Positions 62,144-64,000 of a DNA stretch of 64,000 bases are shown one piece after another (position 1 is the first letter of the stretch; each line of letters starts with the position of its first letter). Location: the NCBI GenBank assembly GCA_016786495.1, contig JAEUUJ010000051.1, positions 161,045 through 225,044 of the forward strand, given 5' to 3'. Position numbers and translations under genes: made by a program. The notes beneath the pieces are model-generated. The model saw only the letters and a program-made list of their open reading frames with translations. It was not told where the DNA came from and did not search any database. Source of the DNA: Cyclobacteriaceae bacterium (GTDB taxonomy: Bacteria > Bacteroidota > Bacteroidia > Cytophagales > Cyclobacteriaceae).

Positions 62144-62407
62144 ATGGCCGAATTATCGCCCGCATCGCGAAACCTGGTGATTTTGGCGACTTCGATTTTT
62201 ATCCTGCTTTCGCTGGCTACGCTCACGCGCGAAGACGGCATTTCGCTCGGTTATCCTCTGACATTCTATCGTTATTCCGGCATCGGCGATACTGATCAGC
62301 ATTCCGTGTCGTGGAGTATGCACCCGGTGTTTCTCATCCTCGACTGGCTCTTGGTTGCCGGGACTCTGATCGCACTCCGGGAGGTTCTGAAGAAAATCCG
62401 GGGCTGA
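62144..62407 (+). CDS. Small membrane protein of unknown function
   Basis: From ATG 62144 the 87-aa product has two predicted membrane helices (about residues 8-25 and 58-78; NLVILATSIFILLSLATL and VFLILDWLLVAGTLIAL). It follows the SemiSWEET gene closely and may share its transcript. No family recognised. Confidence 0.65.
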   Translation: MAELSPASRNLVILATSIFILLSLATLTREDGISLGYPLTFYRYSGIGDTDQHSVSWSMHPVFLILDWLLVAGTLIALREVLKKIRG

Positions 62408-62470
62408 TTTCCGTTGAACCCCCCGGGCGCTTGCTTATCACATTTTTTTACAAAATCCTCAAAATAGCCC

Positions 62471-62478
62471 TACTTTTG
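62471..62478 (+). promoter_or_regulatory. -7 promoter element of the MoxR gene
   Basis: TACTTTTG matches TAnnTTTG, with a weak TTTT about 22 bases upstream. Predicted leader is about 46 bases to ATG 62531. Confidence 0.5.
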
Positions 62479-62530
62479 GAGCTTGGCTGCCGTTAAGAGC
62501 AGGAAAGAACTCAAGAATTTACCGATAGAT

Positions 62531-63517
62531 ATGGAAGCAGTTTCAGCCGAAAAACACCAGGCACATCAGGAAAAAATTAAAAGTGTATTTGCCGAAGTTG
62601 GCAAAGTGGTGGTCGGTCAGGAGTATATGGTCAACCGGTTGATGATCGGATTATTTACCAATGGCCACATTTTGCTTGAAGGTGTTCCGGGTCTCGCCAA
62701 GACGTTAACCGTAAGTACACTCGCCCAGGTGCTGCACCTGGATTTCCAGCGCATTCAGTTTACTCCAGATTTGCTGCCGGCCGATTTGATCGGTACGATG
62801 ATCTATAATCAGAAAGACGGAAAGTTTGAAGTAAAGAAGGGCCCGATCTTCGCGAACATTATTCTGGCCGATGAGATTAACCGCTCTCCGGCGAAAGTTC
62901 AGTCTGCCCTGCTGGAGGCCATGCAAGAGAAGCAGGTGACAATCGGGGAGACTACCTTTCAGCTCGATCGTCCGTTCCTCGTGCTGGCTACACAAAACCC
63001 GGTTGATCAGGAAGGAACCTATTCCCTGCCGGAAGCGCAGATCGACCGCTTCATGATGAAAGTGACGGTGGATTATCCATCGAAAGATCAGGAGCTTGAG
63101 GTGATGCGCAGGATCTCGAACATGCAATTCAACTTTAAAGTGAATGCCCTCATTACAAAAGAGGATATTTTCGATATCCGCGATCAAATCAATAAAGTAA
63201 AGATTTCCGAGTCGCTTGAGCGGTATATCATTGAGCTTGTGTTTGCCACCCGCAGACCGCTGGAATACAAGCTGAATGAACAGGCGCAATACATCCAGTT
63301 TGGGGCCTCACCGCGCGCCAGCATTAACCTGAACCTGGCGGCAAAAGCAGCCGCTTATTTCGAAGGCCGTGACTACGTATTACCGGAAGACATCAAGGAG
63401 GTCGCCAAGGATGTGATGAACCACCGCATCATCCTGAACTATGAGGCCGAGGCCGATAATGTGAAGACAACCGACATTATCAAGGCACTTTTGGTAAAAG
63501 TGCCGATCAGCAAATAA
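62531..63517 (+). CDS. MoxR-type AAA+ ATPase
   Basis: The 328-aa product (ATG 62531; a TTG at 62483 is less likely) has the MoxR AAA+ signatures: Walker A EGVPGLAKT, Walker B ILADEINRSPAK, sensor 1 LATQNPVDQEGTYSLPEAQIDRF. MoxR proteins act as chaperones with VWA-domain partners. In Bacteroidota they usually start a batA-type operon (with DUF58 and VWA genes), but here no such genes follow within the window. Confidence 0.95.
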   Translation: MEAVSAEKHQAHQEKIKSVFAEVGKVVVGQEYMVNRLMIGLFTNGHILLEGVPGLAKTLTVSTLAQVLHLDFQRIQFTPDLLPADLIGTMIYNQKDGKFEVKKGPIFANIILADEINRSPAKVQSALLEAMQEKQVTIGETTFQLDRPFLVLATQNPVDQEGTYSLPEAQIDRFMMKVTVDYPSKDQELEVMRRISNMQFNFKVNALITKEDIFDIRDQINKVKISESLERYIIELVFATRRPLEYKLNEQAQYIQFGASPRASINLNLAAKAAAYFEGRDYVLPEDIKEVAKDVMNHRIILNYEAEADNVKTTDIIKALLVKVPISK

Positions 63518-63556
63518 AATTCTGCTGCCGCGATCCGCAGTTTTGGTAATACCGTG

Positions 63557-63597
63557 CGTAACAATTCGATAAGAGAATTTTAAAGCACGTAACAATT
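63557..63597 (+). repeat. Direct repeats flanking an inverted repeat upstream of the TonB-receptor gene
   Basis: CGTAACAATT occurs at 63557-63566 and again at 63588-63597, 31 bases apart (three helical turns). Between them AATTC/GAATT forms a short inverted repeat (63563-63567 and 63575-63579). A regulator-binding site for the next gene is possible. Confidence 0.4.
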
Positions 63598-63767
63598 ATA
63601 TAACGAAATTCTGTTTGGAAATCGCTGAGAATCAAAGCCAAACCAACGTTAGCCAAAAACCCGGTTTCGAATTCAATTAGGCGCTTTTCGGGGTTTAACA
63701 ATTTGGTAATATACCGCACCAGATGGGGTAATATTGAAGCAAGACCTTTGCCGCAAATAAAAATTGT

Positions 63768-64000
63768 ATGCAAAAGGCTTTACTCTTGTTTGTGTTAATT
63801 GGCAGTTCCCTCCTGGCAACGGCACAAACGGGTTCAATCACGGGAACAATTACAGATTCAAAGACAAAAGAGCCGATCATTGGCGGATCTGTCCTGGTTC
63901 AGGGAACTCAGATTGGTACATCAACCGATTTAGAGGGTAAATTCTCGATTAAAAATCTCAAAGTTGGAACCTATAGCCTGCAGGTTTCTTACGTTGGCTA
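63768..64000 (+). CDS. TonB-dependent receptor start (carboxypeptidase-regulatory domain; cut by right edge)
   Basis: The visible 77 residues contain a signal peptide (MQKALLLFVLIGSSLLATAQ) and a CarboxypepD_reg-like domain (TGTITDSKTKEPIIGGSVLV; TSTDLEGKFSIKNLKVGTYS). This is the usual N-terminal extension of SusC/RagA and other TonB-dependent receptors in the phylum; the plug and barrel lie outside the window, so a surface receptor is likely but not proven. The 250-bp upstream gap holds direct repeats and a possible TAATATTG -7 element. Confidence 0.85.
   Translation, partial: MQKALLLFVLIGSSLLATAQTGSITGTITDSKTKEPIIGGSVLVQGTQIGTSTDLEGKFSIKNLKVGTYSLQVSYVG

Overview
The window is a stretch of ordinary bacterial chromosome, tightly packed and roughly half GC, from a member of the Bacteroidota, most likely the order Cytophagales. 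Several things point there: a type IX secretion sorting domain on a CotH-kinase protein; many lipoproteins and FtsX-type permeases typical of the phylum; LytTR/His_kinase two-component genes; a CBM9-like/beta-barrel (DUF5916) protein; the start of a carboxypeptidase-regulatory/TonB-dependent receptor at the right edge; and promoter-like sequences that fit the phylum's -33 TTTG / -7 TAnnTTTG consensus rather than -35/-10 boxes. Start codons are rarely preceded by a Shine-Dalgarno sequence. The genus cannot be named from the sequence alone.

Layout. 1-3.1 kb: nucleotide-sugar genes (ugd, cut by the left edge, then rfbB and rfbA, coupled by ATGA overlaps). 3.1-4.1 kb: a secreted glutaminyl-cyclase-like M28 lipoprotein. 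4.1-8.7 kb: the translation/transcription operon rimP-nusA-infB with a clear promoter, a perfect leader hairpin and a bidirectional terminator. 8.7-10.4 kb: lemA and prfA. 10.5-21.7 kb: lipoproteins, nitroreductase, amidohydrolase, TPR protein, lipid kinase, DinB-like protein, M14 peptidase, Tpx peroxidase, a TonB/MORN protein and a small SecA-derived protein. 21.7-28 kb: two FtsX-type ABC permeases flanking purM. 28-37 kb: small conserved proteins, DUF5916 barrel, rhodanese, SpoU methyltransferase, TraB/GumN protein, a kinase-like protein with only the histidine-acceptor half, and a thioredoxin-TPR protein. 37-43.5 kb: mutS facing a membrane-anchored MutS-like ATPase, then a LytTR two-component pair. 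43.5-47.4 kb: dioxygenase-thioredoxin lipoprotein, PhnD-like protein, desaturase, DUF1572 protein. 47.4-47.9 kb: tRNA-Gly, tRNA-Leu and a partial tRNA-Leu duplicate carrying a 19-bp palindrome. 47.9-55.4 kb: small unknowns, a zinc protease, a broken HD-hydrolase fragment, truncated haemoglobin, and an alpha-fucosidase/beta-galactosidase/cyclophilin operon. 55.6-64 kb: ExbD, CotH-kinase protein, holin-like membrane protein, DnaQ/GIY-YIG nuclease, lipoproteins, SemiSWEET, MoxR ATPase, and the start of a receptor.

Most of the window is housekeeping or envelope function. No CRISPR array, prophage, complete IS element or recognisable defence island was seen. No stretch over 300 bases lacks a gene; the longest gaps are 55408-55676, 63518-63767, 47671-47908 and 45646-45861. 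The items most worth a second look are the tRNA-Leu partial duplication with its palindromic insert, the orphan SecA-derived protein, a set of genes whose predicted transcription start falls on or next to the start codon, and the dioxygenase-thioredoxin fusion. I did not find convincing evidence of a wholly new multi-gene system.
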